Shown: in pieces, positions 45,283 through 54,959 of the stretch | Layout: the number at the start of each line of letters is the position of its first letter | How positions within the stretch are numbered: the first letter of the stretch is position 1 | Assembly (NCBI GenBank): GCA_965199185.1 | Contig: CBDAQW010000012.1 | Span: forward strand, 1-64,000 | Source: Endozoicomonas sp965199185 | GTDB lineage: Bacteria > Pseudomonadota > Gammaproteobacteria > Pseudomonadales > Endozoicomonadaceae | Direction: 5' to 3' | Length of the DNA stretch: 64,000 nt | Notes under the pieces: generated by a model | What the model was told of the DNA's origin: nothing | Seen by the model: only the letters and a program-made list of their open reading frames with translations | The model's database searches: none | Position numbers and translations under genes: made by a program

Positions 45283-46067
45283 CGAAACACTCCAGATGTT
45301 TCTGCAAGCCTGATCATTGACAGAGCCAACTTCTCAGGCTGTTCACGATGAATATTATGACCGCTGTCAGAAATAACATTCAGCCCATTAATACTCTTTT
45401 GCTGATACAGTGATTGACCCAATGCTTTAAATTTGTCGTCTTTCTCACCGACAAAGAAATACACCGGGAAATCAAACTGTTTGAGTGTTTCACGAAAATC
45501 CGGCTGCCCTGAAAGACTGAATGCCAACATCACATCAGCCAGATCAGCGCCTGATTGTCTGCTTCGAAGATCCACCAGTAACTGCTTCTGGTGTTCAGAC
45601 AAGTCTTTAAATACTGGTTGCAAATACCAATCCTGCAACACGTCGGTTAGTGGTTCATTATGAAATCGACTGGCCCACTGCTGATCAGATAACCTCCTGG
45701 CTTTGGCTTCACATTTATCCTGTAATCCCGGGTGAGCACCTTCCAACATAAGCAAATTGAGGCGCTTTGGGTATTGCTCTGCAAACGCCATCGCCAGCCG
45801 ACCGCCTAATGAATACCCCATGAGCGATACTTTTGCAGCAACCGTTTTTGCAAGTAACGACTCAAGGCTCTGGGCAAACAACAAAAAGTCCAGATCATTC
45901 GCAGATTTGCTGTCTCCATGCCCCGGTAAATCCACCAGCACCAGATAAAATCGGGTATGAAGATATTGAACCAATCGTCGCCAGTCGTCTGTACTGCCCA
46001 TAAAACCATGCAGCAACACCAATACCGGATTGTTACTCTCTCCCAGACAACGACAAGACAGCTTCAT
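45279..46067 (-). CDS. menH: SHCHC synthase MenH
   Basis: The 262-residue alpha/beta hydrolase has LLHGFMGSTDDW (oxyanion region), the nucleophile elbow LMGYSLGGRLAMAF (serine about residue 82), DKF acid region and the histidine in SDSGHNIHREQP. It eliminates pyruvate from SEPHCHC. It overlaps both menD and menC by 4 bases; the intervening menB of the E. coli operon is missing. Confidence 0.92.
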   Translation of the reverse strand: MKLSCRCLGESNNPVLVLLHGFMGSTDDWRRLVQYLHTRFYLVLVDLPGHGDSKSANDLDFLLFAQSLESLLAKTVAAKVSLMGYSLGGRLAMAFAEQYPKRLNLLMLEGAHPGLQDKCEAKARRLSDQQWASRFHNEPLTDVLQDWYLQPVFKDLSEHQKQLLVDLRSRQSGADLADVMLAFSLSGQPDFRETLKQFDFPVYFFVGEKDDKFKALGQSLYQQKSINGLNVISDSGHNIHREQPEKLALSMIRLAETSGVFR

Positions 46068-47788
46068 AGTGCCTGCACCTGCTGAATCGTTTGCAGAATG
46101 TGTTCTGCACCTTGCCCGGGCATAACCGACACTTCAATAATACTGGCTGTATTAGCGTCCATAGCTTCAACGAAATCAGAGCAAAAACTATCTTGTGTTT
46201 GCGGCGCATAATAACCAAGGTCAAACATCTTAGCTGCCGCTTCTGCCTTCAAACCATGAGGGGTTACAAAATAATCTGAACGTCTGTCACCGGCCTTCCC
46301 CATAGGTAGCAAATTAAAAATACCACCACCATCATTGTTCAACAAAATGACGACCATTGGTTGTTGTGTCTGTTTGATCAGTTGCAGTGAATTAAGATCA
46401 TGCAAAAAAGAGATGTCACCTAGGAGTAGAATGGTTGGACACTCAGTACCAGCACAACAACCGGCTGCCGTAGCGATTAATCCGTCAATACCACTGGCAC
46501 CACGATTCGAAAATACCGCTGGCAGTCTGGCTGTGGAATACAAATCCATCATACGAATTGGCAGGCTATTACCGATAAATAGCTGGGCGTTTTTCGGTAG
46601 CATCCTTCCAATCTGATTGCATATCCAACGTTCGGTTAGGCCATCCTTTGTCAGAATGGATTCATTGCAACTGACAATACGATTTGAAATAGTCTGTAAT
46701 GATTCTGCCCAGCGGTTGGGCACCAGAGTTTGTTCAACAAGACGATGACAGCATTCTGCAATATTCCCCACTATACGTACCGTTTGCCGATGGGCTGTAT
46801 CTAATCGGCGCAGCTCCGGATCAAGCATCAAATAATGCTGCCATTCTTGTTGCTCCAGAAACTGCCCAAGCCGCCTGGAAACCAACTGTCCACCGATCTG
46901 AAATACCCGATTGGCCTTCTGTAAAAGTGAACATCCAGAGTCGTTTGACAATAATAAATCAGCATGCTTAAGAACCATCGGATGGCCATGCAGTTGAGAC
47001 TGGATATCCACAATCAAAGGCCAGCCCAAGGCTTCTGCCAACCTGACAATGGCATCAACATCGCTACCGACATCTATCCGCCCGACAACCAAAAGCCCTC
47101 TGCCATCAATGAAATCTTGCCACTCGGCAGGAACAGAAAAATGACTGGAGTCGGATCGCTGATAACGGGTAAACGGCTGCCGGTTATTAAGCCACTGCCC
47201 TGTATGAGCAAGTACATGGGAGTAGTCCTGAATATGGCCGTCGGGATAAAGTGGTTCGCGAAACTGGCAATTAATATGCAGCGGTAGACTCCTGGCACAG
47301 GAACGGGCAAAGGCCTGATCAATACTGGTCAGCAACCAGTTGACAGAAATATGCTCATCAGGAACGGGAAGGTTCAGTGCAGCTTCCGGATAGCCTGCGT
47401 AGATCCCCTGTTGATCTATGGCCTGATTGGCACCGCAATCAATCAGTTCAGGTGGCCGGTCAGCGGTAATAACAATCAAAGGCGTAGCGGTTTGCTTTGC
47501 CTCAATCAGGGCAGGATAGAGATTCGCTACCGCAGTCCCTGATGTAGTGATAATTGCCACAGGTTCACGGCGAGATTTTGCCAAACCGAGAGCAAAGAAA
47601 CCCAAACCTCGCTCATCAAAATGAACATGCTCTGTAAGACCATCGTGTTCAGCCACGGTCAGTGTTAAAGGTGCCGAACGTGAGCCTGGTGCAATACAGC
47701 AATGCCTGACACCGAGACGGTAAAGCTCTTCCATAATGAGGCTCGACCAGAGCGCCAGTGTACTGTGATACTGAGTGTTAAATGCCAT
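46064..47788 (-). CDS. menD: SEPHCHC synthase MenD
   Basis: From the ATG at 47788 the product is 574 residues, the usual MenD length, starting MAFNTQYHSTLALWSSLIMEEL. It has GVRHCCIAPGSRSAPLTLT, the conserved glutamate-containing FDERGLGFFALGLAKS, and the C-terminal thiamine-diphosphate motif LLGDISFLHDLNSL..NNDGGGIF. It joins isochorismate and 2-oxoglutarate. A TTG at 47824 overlapping menF is a less likely start. Confidence 0.95.
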   Translation of the reverse strand: MAFNTQYHSTLALWSSLIMEELYRLGVRHCCIAPGSRSAPLTLTVAEHDGLTEHVHFDERGLGFFALGLAKSRREPVAIITTSGTAVANLYPALIEAKQTATPLIVITADRPPELIDCGANQAIDQQGIYAGYPEAALNLPVPDEHISVNWLLTSIDQAFARSCARSLPLHINCQFREPLYPDGHIQDYSHVLAHTGQWLNNRQPFTRYQRSDSSHFSVPAEWQDFIDGRGLLVVGRIDVGSDVDAIVRLAEALGWPLIVDIQSQLHGHPMVLKHADLLLSNDSGCSLLQKANRVFQIGGQLVSRRLGQFLEQQEWQHYLMLDPELRRLDTAHRQTVRIVGNIAECCHRLVEQTLVPNRWAESLQTISNRIVSCNESILTKDGLTERWICNQIGRMLPKNAQLFIGNSLPIRMMDLYSTARLPAVFSNRGASGIDGLIATAAGCCAGTECPTILLLGDISFLHDLNSLQLIKQTQQPMVVILLNNDGGGIFNLLPMGKAGDRRSDYFVTPHGLKAEAAAKMFDLGYYAPQTQDSFCSDFVEAMDANTASIIEVSVMPGQGAEHILQTIQQVQAL

Positions 47789-47810
47789 AACAGAATGATT
47801 TTTCAAAGGG

Positions 47811-49253
47811 TCAGACCTGACCAATACAAAGACTACCTATAGAATTTTCCTGCCGATCAGCTGTGGTTTGAAGGCGCTCCAGAATGTCGCAAACAGTGGC
47901 TATTTTATTGTTCAGTTCCTGCCATTCATCCTGACTGTTCGAGTCAGACACAATACCCGCACCAGCAAACAACGTCAGATGATGAGCCGTTAGCCTGGCA
48001 CTGCGTATTGAGACACAGAGTTCACTGCGATAACGACCAAGCACACCACAGGCACCAGCATAAAGTCCTCTGGAATAAGGCTCTTGTTGATCAATAAAGT
48101 GGCAGGCTTTGTTGCGGGGAGAGCCTCCCACAGCGGGCGTAGGATGCAAAACATTCATCAACACGCCATCCGAAATACTGTCGTTTAATACACCACGAAT
48201 CTGATAGCGGAGGTGCTGTATTGTGTTCAGTTTCACCACAGAATGGGATCGATCCGTTTCCAGCGAGCGACAAAGTACACCTAATTTGTGTCGTATATCA
48301 TCCAGCACCAGATGGTTTTCATGGATATTTTTACGGTCATTCATTAACAGGACTTCGAGCTGGAAGTCCTCATCCCGGTTTCGCCCACGACGAGTAGTTC
48401 CGGCAAGAGCTTCCGTAGTGATAATACGCCCCTGTCGTTGAATCAGTTTTTCAGGTGAACAACCAAAGAAACAGTCGCTATTATCCCCCTCAATAAGAAA
48501 GCTATAACTGTGCGGATTGGCCTGCTGCCAGTATTGCAGCAGATACCAGGGCGATAGGTTGCCAAAGATGCCGTAAACCGCTTCTCTGGACAAAACAACT
48601 TTATTCAATTTATCCGGAGCTTGCTGTTTAAAAGCGGCCTGCGCCTGATCCATCAGCGTTTGCCATTGCTGCCTGTCAGGACTGTAGACCGGCCCTTGTA
48701 AACGAAAGGTGTGGTTGTCTGGTTTTTGCTGAAAACAGAGTCCTGCTATGATCTGCAATGCCTGATTTATACTCTTATGCAAGGTCTGCTTCGATTCTGC
48801 ATTAAGATTAATCGCCAGAGTAGCGCCTCGCCGGTTTTCAACACACTCCAATACAGGCAGGAGCAGTAAACCATAACCAAAAGACGGCCAGACCTGACTG
48901 GCTTCATCGGAAAATGACAGGTAGCTGAAACACTGCGCCGGCGTGTCTTCAGGAAGTTCAGACAGCAGAGCGTCGACGTACTGACAGGCAGGCACTATAT
49001 CGTCACGATGATATAGTTTCCGACTCCAGCAGACGCCAAGACCAGCTATTTCTATATCTCCGGCTCTATCCCGCCAATAGCTTCTCTTGACGCCATTTTG
49101 ATGTGACAACCAGCCTTTGAGATTCATCACTGGAACAGACTGCTCAAGTCGTATAATGCGGCGATCAGGCATCGGTCTCATCAGCAACTGCCTGAGCTGA
49201 TCGGACATCTCCGAAAACCGGGCTTTTAATTCGCTGATCAGAGCGTCATTCAA
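47811..49253 (-). CDS. menF: Isochorismate synthase MenF
   Basis: The 480-residue chorismate-utilising enzyme contains DKLNKVVLSREAVYGIFG with the catalytic lysine, EKLIQRQGRIITTEALAGTTRRG, HPTPAVGGSPRNKA and LFAGAGIVSDSNSQDEW with metal-binding glutamates. It commits chorismate to menaquinone. It is the first gene of menF-D-H-C-E. Confidence 0.95.
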   Translation of the reverse strand: MNDALISELKARFSEMSDQLRQLLMRPMPDRRIIRLEQSVPVMNLKGWLSHQNGVKRSYWRDRAGDIEIAGLGVCWSRKLYHRDDIVPACQYVDALLSELPEDTPAQCFSYLSFSDEASQVWPSFGYGLLLLPVLECVENRRGATLAINLNAESKQTLHKSINQALQIIAGLCFQQKPDNHTFRLQGPVYSPDRQQWQTLMDQAQAAFKQQAPDKLNKVVLSREAVYGIFGNLSPWYLLQYWQQANPHSYSFLIEGDNSDCFFGCSPEKLIQRQGRIITTEALAGTTRRGRNRDEDFQLEVLLMNDRKNIHENHLVLDDIRHKLGVLCRSLETDRSHSVVKLNTIQHLRYQIRGVLNDSISDGVLMNVLHPTPAVGGSPRNKACHFIDQQEPYSRGLYAGACGVLGRYRSELCVSIRSARLTAHHLTLFAGAGIVSDSNSQDEWQELNNKIATVCDILERLQTTADRQENSIGSLCIGQV

Positions 49254-49494
49254 AAGAGTATCCTGTTACATGAATATGAAAGGCGCGATTTTACGTACTA
49301 CCGCAAGCATCGACAGCATCGTATTTACCGAAGCAGTAAATTGCAAGGGGTACCGAAATGGCTTTATGAAACCGTCTATTTCTCAGCCACTATTTACCCA
49401 CGGTAATTATGCCAAATAAAACCGGTGAATCTCGGATGCATTTGCGTTTATAACTGACTATTATATCTACTTATTTTTTAAGGTTTATCTATAT

Positions 49495-49833
49495 ATGGCA
49501 ACCAATGGGGAATCGGCCAGGCGCTGGCTGTCAGACAATAAACAAAAGGTATCTGAAGCGCGGGTTCGTCAGATTCGGGACAGTCTGGAGCAGAAAGCGA
49601 ACCAGCTCAGCAATACCGAACAGGATGATCTGGACGATGAGTATCAAGGGATTCTGGAAGCATTAGAGGTTATGGATGTTTTTATCTCCGAACAATACGA
49701 AACTAAAGTAATAGAACCGATGATTCTGGATGCATCACCACTGGTTGCTGAGGATCTGTCTGATGTGCCTGTTCTGAATGTCCGGGAAAAACAGGCACGA
49801 TTTCAGGCTTTATTAAAAGAGAGCAAGCTTTAA
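49495..49833 (+). CDS. Hypothetical protein, 112 residues
   Basis: This acidic, helical protein (SARRWLSDNKQKVSEARVRQIRDSLEQKANQLSNTEQDDLDDEYQ) matches no family I recognise. A TTAAGG binding site lies 11 bases before the start. It is divergent from menF across 241 bases and converges on a small gene only 8 bases away. It has no signal or membrane segment. Confidence 0.6.
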   Translation: MATNGESARRWLSDNKQKVSEARVRQIRDSLEQKANQLSNTEQDDLDDEYQGILEALEVMDVFISEQYETKVIEPMILDASPLVAEDLSDVPVLNVREKQARFQALLKESKL

Positions 49834-49841
49834 CTGCGACT

Positions 49842-50075
49842 TTAATGAAGCGGAATCCTGAATTTCTCACACTCAGCTACCACTCGGTCATAACTCCACT
49901 CCCCATCGACTGGTGGCTGAACCTGATGCTCAATCAGCTTCTGACACATCTGCATAGGGTTCAACCCTTTTTTACGTAGCTTTTCCAGTGTGGTTTTCAG
50001 CACTTTGTCAACCTCGCTTAACTCCAGAGATTCCCTTGCCCCTTTCTTACGAACTGCAACCTTCATTTGCTTCAT
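49842..50075 (-). CDS. Hypothetical protein, 77 residues
   Basis: The N-terminal half is basic and helical (VAVRKKGARESLELSEVDKVLKTTLEKLRKKG); the C-terminal half (MCQKLIEHQVQPPVDGEWSYDRVVAECEKFRI) faintly recalls the helix-turn-helix of large-recombinase accessory domains, but not enough to name it. A GGAGT site precedes the ATG. It is convergent with the 112-residue gene and divergent from a membrane-protein gene. Confidence 0.5.
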   Translation of the reverse strand: MKQMKVAVRKKGARESLELSEVDKVLKTTLEKLRKKGLNPMQMCQKLIEHQVQPPVDGEWSYDRVVAECEKFRIPLH

Positions 50076-50184
50076 AATGACTCCAACTGACTGAGAGTTC
50101 AGATGTTTCTATCATTATAATCGGCATGATCTCATACTCTATAATTAATTGACCGGTTCTGTGAGCAGTATTACAGGAGGTGAT

Positions 50185-50733
50185 ATGAAAAGACTGTATT
50201 TTCTTGCCCAATCTCTCGACAGCGTCAGTAAAATATCTGAAGACCTGCACCGCCTCGGTATCAACGACTGGAATCTTCATGTACTCAGCCGGGACGAAGC
50301 CGGTTTGTATCGTCGCCATATACAAAGCACCCATGTATTTCAGCAAAATGATGTTCTCCATTCCGGTGAGCTTGGTGCTATTGTTGGCGGCTTCCTGGGC
50401 TTACTGATTGCCATGGCCCTAGAATTGCTGACACCCTTTGGAGCACCGCTACCCTTGCCTATTTTGGTATTGATTGCGGGGCTGTTTACCTTATTTGGTA
50501 CCTGGAGCGGAGGCCTTGCCGGAGTCAGTAGAGAGAATTACAAAACCGCCCGCTTCCATGATGAGCTGAAAAAAGGCAAACATCTGATTATGGTGGATGT
50601 GTCCCGCCAACAGGAATCAAGCACTCGACAGCACATAGACCGTTATCATCCGGAAATTTCACTGGCAGGGGAAGATACCCCATTAATACTGCCGCTGAAT
50701 CGCAGTTTCTGGAGCATTCCACGACATAACTGA
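50185..50733 (+). CDS. Two-helix membrane protein with cytoplasmic N-terminal domain
   Basis: The ATG at 50185 follows a near-perfect AGGAGGTGAT ribosome-binding site, giving 182 residues. Residues 1-60 form an alpha/beta domain (KRLYFLAQSLDSVSKISEDLHRLGINDWNLHVLS), followed by two membrane helices rich in glycine (about 68-90 and 98-120) and a soluble tail. The layout resembles DUF1269/general-stress membrane proteins of Proteobacteria; no activity is assigned. Confidence 0.75.
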   Translation: MKRLYFLAQSLDSVSKISEDLHRLGINDWNLHVLSRDEAGLYRRHIQSTHVFQQNDVLHSGELGAIVGGFLGLLIAMALELLTPFGAPLPLPILVLIAGLFTLFGTWSGGLAGVSRENYKTARFHDELKKGKHLIMVDVSRQQESSTRQHIDRYHPEISLAGEDTPLILPLNRSFWSIPRHN

Positions 50734-50782
50734 ACGGTTCATTTAATAGCTTGGGGAAACCCCGAAGGGCTTCCCATCAACC

Positions 50783-52303
50783 TCAAGACGCTATTGGACC
50801 GCCCGGTTCTTGATGGGAGCGAGAAATCACTTGATCATGCACATAATCAAAACACTCAACTACCTCGGCAGACGGCTTTTTGCCAAGATAGCTGAAAATA
50901 ATAATGGCCAGAGTTGAAGCGATGACACCGGGAATAATCTCATAGAGATCAAAAATGCCACCGTCCAAACTACGCCAAAACACCACCACTAAGCCTCCAA
51001 CGACAATGCCGGCCATCGCACCCAGCGCATTCATGCGTCGCCAGAACAGCGACACCACCAAAGCGGGCCCAAAAGCAGCACCAAAACCGGCCCAGGCGTA
51101 AGCCACCATCCCTAACACTGAAATATCAGGATCAAACGCCAGCCAGGTAGCCACCAGTGCTACACCGACAACAGCAAAGCGGCCGATGATCAACATCTCT
51201 CTTTGGGATGCACTCTTTCTGAACATATTCCGGTAAAAATCCTCAGCAAAAGCAGTAGAACAGACCAGCAACTGAGAATCTGCTGTACTCATGATGGCCG
51301 CCAGGATAGCTGCCAGTAAAATACCGGCAATCACCGGATGAAAAAGCGTATTGACCATCAACATAAAGATCGCTTCCGGGTCATCCAAAGAGACACCCAG
51401 TCGGTTTGTATAAACAATACCCGCCAGCCCAACCAGCAAAGCGCCCAACATACATATACCCGTCCAGATCACCGCAATTCTGCGAGCCAGTGTCAGCTCC
51501 TCACTGGAACGAATGGCCTTGAAGCGAGCCATGATATGAGGCTGCCCAAAATAACCCAACCCCCATCCCAGTAAAGAAATGATGGCAATACAGGTCAATG
51601 GCTCTCCCTGTATCGTGGTTACTATATTCAGGTATTCAGGATTCAATCGTTCGATCTCGGTAAAAACCGGCTCCACCCCACCACTATACTCAAGCGCAGC
51701 GATGGGCACGATCAACAGAGCAACAGACATCAGCAAGCCCTGGATCAAGTCAGTCCAGCAAACCGCCAGAAAACCACCAAACAGTGTATAGGAGACTACA
51801 CTCACCATTCCCAGAATCACCGCCAGTTGATAATCAACCCCAAAGACCGATTCAAACAGTTTGCCGCCAGCAATAAGCCCGGAACTGGTATAGAACAAGA
51901 AGAAAACAAGGATAAACATGGCACTGATCGGTTGCAGCAACCCGTGAGAGTCGGCAAAACGTCTGGCAAAAAATTCAGGCAGCGTCAGAGAATTATTAGC
52001 CTCGCTGTAAATTCTCAGCCGACGAGCCACAACCAGCCAGTTCAGCCAGGTACCAGCAAGCAACCCTGCTGCCAGCCAAATTGCCTCAAGACCGCTGACA
52101 AAGGCATATCCCGGCAGCCCCAGTAATAACCAGCCACTCATGTCTGAAGCACCGGCACTGAGTGCTGCTGACCAGGGACCCAGTGAACGACCTCCGAGAA
52201 AGTAATCTGCTGAATTACTGGTTCTTGACCAAGCTATATAACCCACTGTCAACATGATTGAAAAATACACCAGAAAAGTCAGAACAATCTGAACATTACC
52301 TGC
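50783..52303 (-). CDS. putP: Sodium/proline symporter PutP
   Basis: From the ATG at 52303 the product is 506 residues with 12-13 membrane helices and the solute:sodium symporter signature. It has SADYFLGGRSLGPWSAALSAGASDMSGWLLLGLPG (sodium and proline site, about residues 32-66) and GWGLGYFGQPHIMARFKAI. It imports proline with sodium. No putA neighbour is present, so osmoprotection is as likely as catabolism. A GGGG-AAA-CCCC hairpin lies between it and the converging membrane gene. Confidence 0.94.
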   Translation of the reverse strand, partial: AGNVQIVLTFLVYFSIMLTVGYIAWSRTSNSADYFLGGRSLGPWSAALSAGASDMSGWLLLGLPGYAFVSGLEAIWLAAGLLAGTWLNWLVVARRLRIYSEANNSLTLPEFFARRFADSHGLLQPISAMFILVFFLFYTSSGLIAGGKLFESVFGVDYQLAVILGMVSVVSYTLFGGFLAVCWTDLIQGLLMSVALLIVPIAALEYSGGVEPVFTEIERLNPEYLNIVTTIQGEPLTCIAIISLLGWGLGYFGQPHIMARFKAIRSSEELTLARRIAVIWTGICMLGALLVGLAGIVYTNRLGVSLDDPEAIFMLMVNTLFHPVIAGILLAAILAAIMSTADSQLLVCSTAFAEDFYRNMFRKSASQREMLIIGRFAVVGVALVATWLAFDPDISVLGMVAYAWAGFGAAFGPALVVSLFWRRMNALGAMAGIVVGGLVVVFWRSLDGGIFDLYEIIPGVIASTLAIIIFSYLGKKPSAEVVECFDYVHDQVISRSHQEPGGPIAS

Positions 52304-52784
52304 CATGAGTCTTAACACCTTCCTTGGATATTGTTCTTTTGACCATAGACTACATATAAATTTCTCGCTTTTAATTTTTATTTTTTATTACAAATAGAAT
52401 TAAAGCGTCTAACCATGAATCTATTCTCTCACCCTGATTTAGTTCTTCAGAAAACGCTTAAGAAACACCTCTGCCGCCTACTGCTATTGTGTGTCATTGA
52501 CTATTCTTATGACTCGTTTCAACCCTTACCAGGTTATCAGGCTGACTTATGCCTCTGGAACATTAAACATCCGGTGGAACGCTCATATCAGCTCTGTACC
52601 TACCCACTAAAGCAGCGCATTCTGGCAGGACAATCCTTCCGTAAAATACCTGGTTAGATACATACTGTCTGCCTGAATCATCAATAAAGACATCAGCCGG
52701 GCTGAATCTCAGCTCTTCAATGAAACCATACAGATCATAAGCTATTTTAAATATTAATGGAGTGATCTAATATAAGGAACCGTC
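52304..52784. other. Gene-poor region between putP and the 668-residue protein
   Basis: This 481-base AT-rich region separates divergent genes and should hold both promoters. An 80-codon open frame at 52415-52657 lacks a binding site and family resemblance, so I do not call it. The sequence AATATAAGGAACC just before 52785 gives the next gene its binding site. Confidence 0.45.
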
Positions 52785-54791
52785 ATGGCGAACATCTCAT
52801 CAAGCACCCAAGGGTCAAATACTAATTCGATTGACTTATCAATATTTGAAGGCGCTAAACCAGAAGAGCAAACATCAAAACAACTGGGTTCCAATGGTCG
52901 TCTCAAGGGTAGAAAGGTCTCTTTTCTTCGGAAGTTGACTCAAAAATTCACTCGTAGTTCTGATAGAAAAAAAGCCTATGATGCAAAAAGATCTGTTCAG
53001 ATGGCATTGGCTGACCGAAGAATTAACACACTTAAAACGCTGAAATCAACAGATGCTCTCGCTCATAACCTGGATCAGGAAAATTTTAATTCAGAAAATA
53101 ACCAGCTAAAGATTAACTCAGAGAATAGCGATCTACTCAAGACACTTCAAACAGTCTATACAAACAATGTTCTCGAAACAGATCAGGTTGTGATGGCGGG
53201 CAAAGAACGACTTCTGGCCATGAGCATCTCAGGCAGTCAAAACCGAGTTCAAAAAGACATCACCACCATTTTAAAAGAGGTCATTCCAGCCATACAAACC
53301 CCCCACGGACTGGTTAGTGCCGACCAAATCTTGCTAACAGCATTGAATAAAAAAATGATCTCCCAAGATCAGTACGACACGTTAAAAAAAGATATAATAA
53401 AGCAACTAAGCCATCAGTTTGATTCTTTTCGAAAAAAAATCAACAGGCCAATCAAAGGGGGTTCTCATGAAGATCGTCGTGATGCTTACCTTGCAAGACT
53501 TAATGATATTCAGGAAATGATATCAGCCATGAAGCAGTCTGGTGGTAATCTTTTCTATGAGAATACGTCCTTCAGCGGTAAATCACCTCGAAAACAGCTG
53601 CGCAAAATGGCAAAAGATAGCTTTCGTATGAGCTCAGAGAATCTGAAAGCATCGGACAACTCTTTGACAGAGACAAAGCGTCGACTGGATGATTCGTATT
53701 ACACCATGACAAATAGTCTTCGGCCAATTATATTTGAGACCAGCTCTTCAAATAAAGTCGCTAAAAATCAGTTTGACGATATTCAAAAAGAAAGCACCAT
53801 CGCTTTTAATAAGCTCAATACAAAACTCAATAAACCTAGACACTTGGATAATTATACACAGGGGATAAGAATTGAAATCTCTAAAATCACACAAGAAATT
53901 GCTAAAAAACAAGCACAGATCCAAATTGAAAAAAAGACAACGAAAAACAGTATGAAGCTATCAAGTGAAATTTCTAATCTAAAACAAGAGCTAAAGAAAA
54001 AAAACGAACAGTACAATGAAACAATGGAAAAAATAAATAGCGAAAAAAATAAGTATTCGGATTGGAATATCTTCTACCTAAACAATGAAAAATATAGAAT
54101 TTCGGAAGAACCAATATCAAAAAACGCTAACCTATTACTTTTTGCCAACCCTAAAACTTCTCCATTTTTTTCTCGATTACAATTTATTCGATCCAGGGCA
54201 CTTTTAGATTTAATGGATAAAAATAAGCATGATCAACAAAAAGAAATCTTGGTAGATCATTTGAAATTCCTGGTTACTAAAGCCAATCACGACCCTGACA
54301 AATCAATTTCATTTTTAGAGCTAGCGTATCAATACAGCATGCTAAATAATGATCCGCTAAAAGACGCCATTGCTAGTCTTAGTCAAAAGCAAAAACTCCC
54401 TAATCCAGAAACATTTACAGCATCTAATATTTTATACTCTCCCGAAAAGTCGGAGTTATTTGCAGAACTGAACTACATCCGCAAAACAGCCAATAAATTG
54501 ATGAATAGCACAAACCACTCTATCCCAACAGACTCCTTCACTTTAATTTCTCAAGCAGTTGAAGAGAGTTTCAGCGATTTAAGCAAGATTCCTGCGGATG
54601 GGCTAATTGCGCTACTGGAGCAAATGGAAACATTTATTACACCAGAAGACAAACAAAAACAATATCACTTTGATTGTTCACTAGAGGCCTTCAAAACTGG
54701 ATGTACTGCTCTCGATACTAGTGGAGACACTCACCAGGCAGTTGAAGCTTTTAAAAACTTTCAAGCTAGTCATGGATATTCTGCAAACTAA
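52785..54791 (+). CDS. Coiled-coil lineage-specific protein, candidate effector
   Basis: The 668-residue protein has no recognised family. It begins with a Ser/Asn/Thr/Gln-rich segment (MANISSSTQGSNTNS), then a basic stretch at about residues 40-70 (KGRKVSFLRKLTQKFTRSSDRKKA). A lysine/glutamate-rich coiled coil spans about 364-424 (ISKITQEIAKKQAQIQIEKK...), and the C-terminal 200 residues are helical. No signal peptide or membrane helix is present. Base composition is more AT-rich than the metabolic genes around it. An uncleaved polar N-terminus on a large helical protein suits a type III secretion substrate, but this is inference. A clear terminator follows. Confidence 0.6.
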   Translation: MANISSSTQGSNTNSIDLSIFEGAKPEEQTSKQLGSNGRLKGRKVSFLRKLTQKFTRSSDRKKAYDAKRSVQMALADRRINTLKTLKSTDALAHNLDQENFNSENNQLKINSENSDLLKTLQTVYTNNVLETDQVVMAGKERLLAMSISGSQNRVQKDITTILKEVIPAIQTPHGLVSADQILLTALNKKMISQDQYDTLKKDIIKQLSHQFDSFRKKINRPIKGGSHEDRRDAYLARLNDIQEMISAMKQSGGNLFYENTSFSGKSPRKQLRKMAKDSFRMSSENLKASDNSLTETKRRLDDSYYTMTNSLRPIIFETSSSNKVAKNQFDDIQKESTIAFNKLNTKLNKPRHLDNYTQGIRIEISKITQEIAKKQAQIQIEKKTTKNSMKLSSEISNLKQELKKKNEQYNETMEKINSEKNKYSDWNIFYLNNEKYRISEEPISKNANLLLFANPKTSPFFSRLQFIRSRALLDLMDKNKHDQQKEILVDHLKFLVTKANHDPDKSISFLELAYQYSMLNNDPLKDAIASLSQKQKLPNPETFTASNILYSPEKSELFAELNYIRKTANKLMNSTNHSIPTDSFTLISQAVEESFSDLSKIPADGLIALLEQMETFITPEDKQKQYHFDCSLEAFKTGCTALDTSGDTHQAVEAFKNFQASHGYSAN

Positions 54792-54807
54792 TTTAATATC
54801 AATACAC

Positions 54808-54839
54808 AAAAGCCCGACAGATTTATCTATCGGGCTTTT
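54808..54839 (+). terminator. Rho-independent terminator after the 668-residue gene
   Basis: AAAAGCCCGA (54808-54817) / TCGGGCTTTT (54830-54839) forms a 10-bp stem ending in T, with AGAT/ATCT pairing possible in the loop. It lies 17 bases after the stop codon. Confidence 0.85.
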
Positions 54840-54959
54840 ACAACCTTGATCAAAACCAAAGCAAATTAGATGCTTGACGATGACCGTTGGAGTAATACAT
54901 CAAGTGCAAACAGTTAGCATTGAATAGACGACAAGTATTCTGTATATTCAAAGCGTGAA

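Noticed and set aside
49842..50075. Possible site-specific recombinase fragment
   Set aside because: The resemblance of WSYDRVV to recombinase helices is too short to trust; kept as a hypothetical protein.
52415..52657. 80-codon open frame upstream of the 668-residue gene
   Set aside because: No ribosome-binding site, no recognisable family, and composition like the surrounding intergenic DNA.
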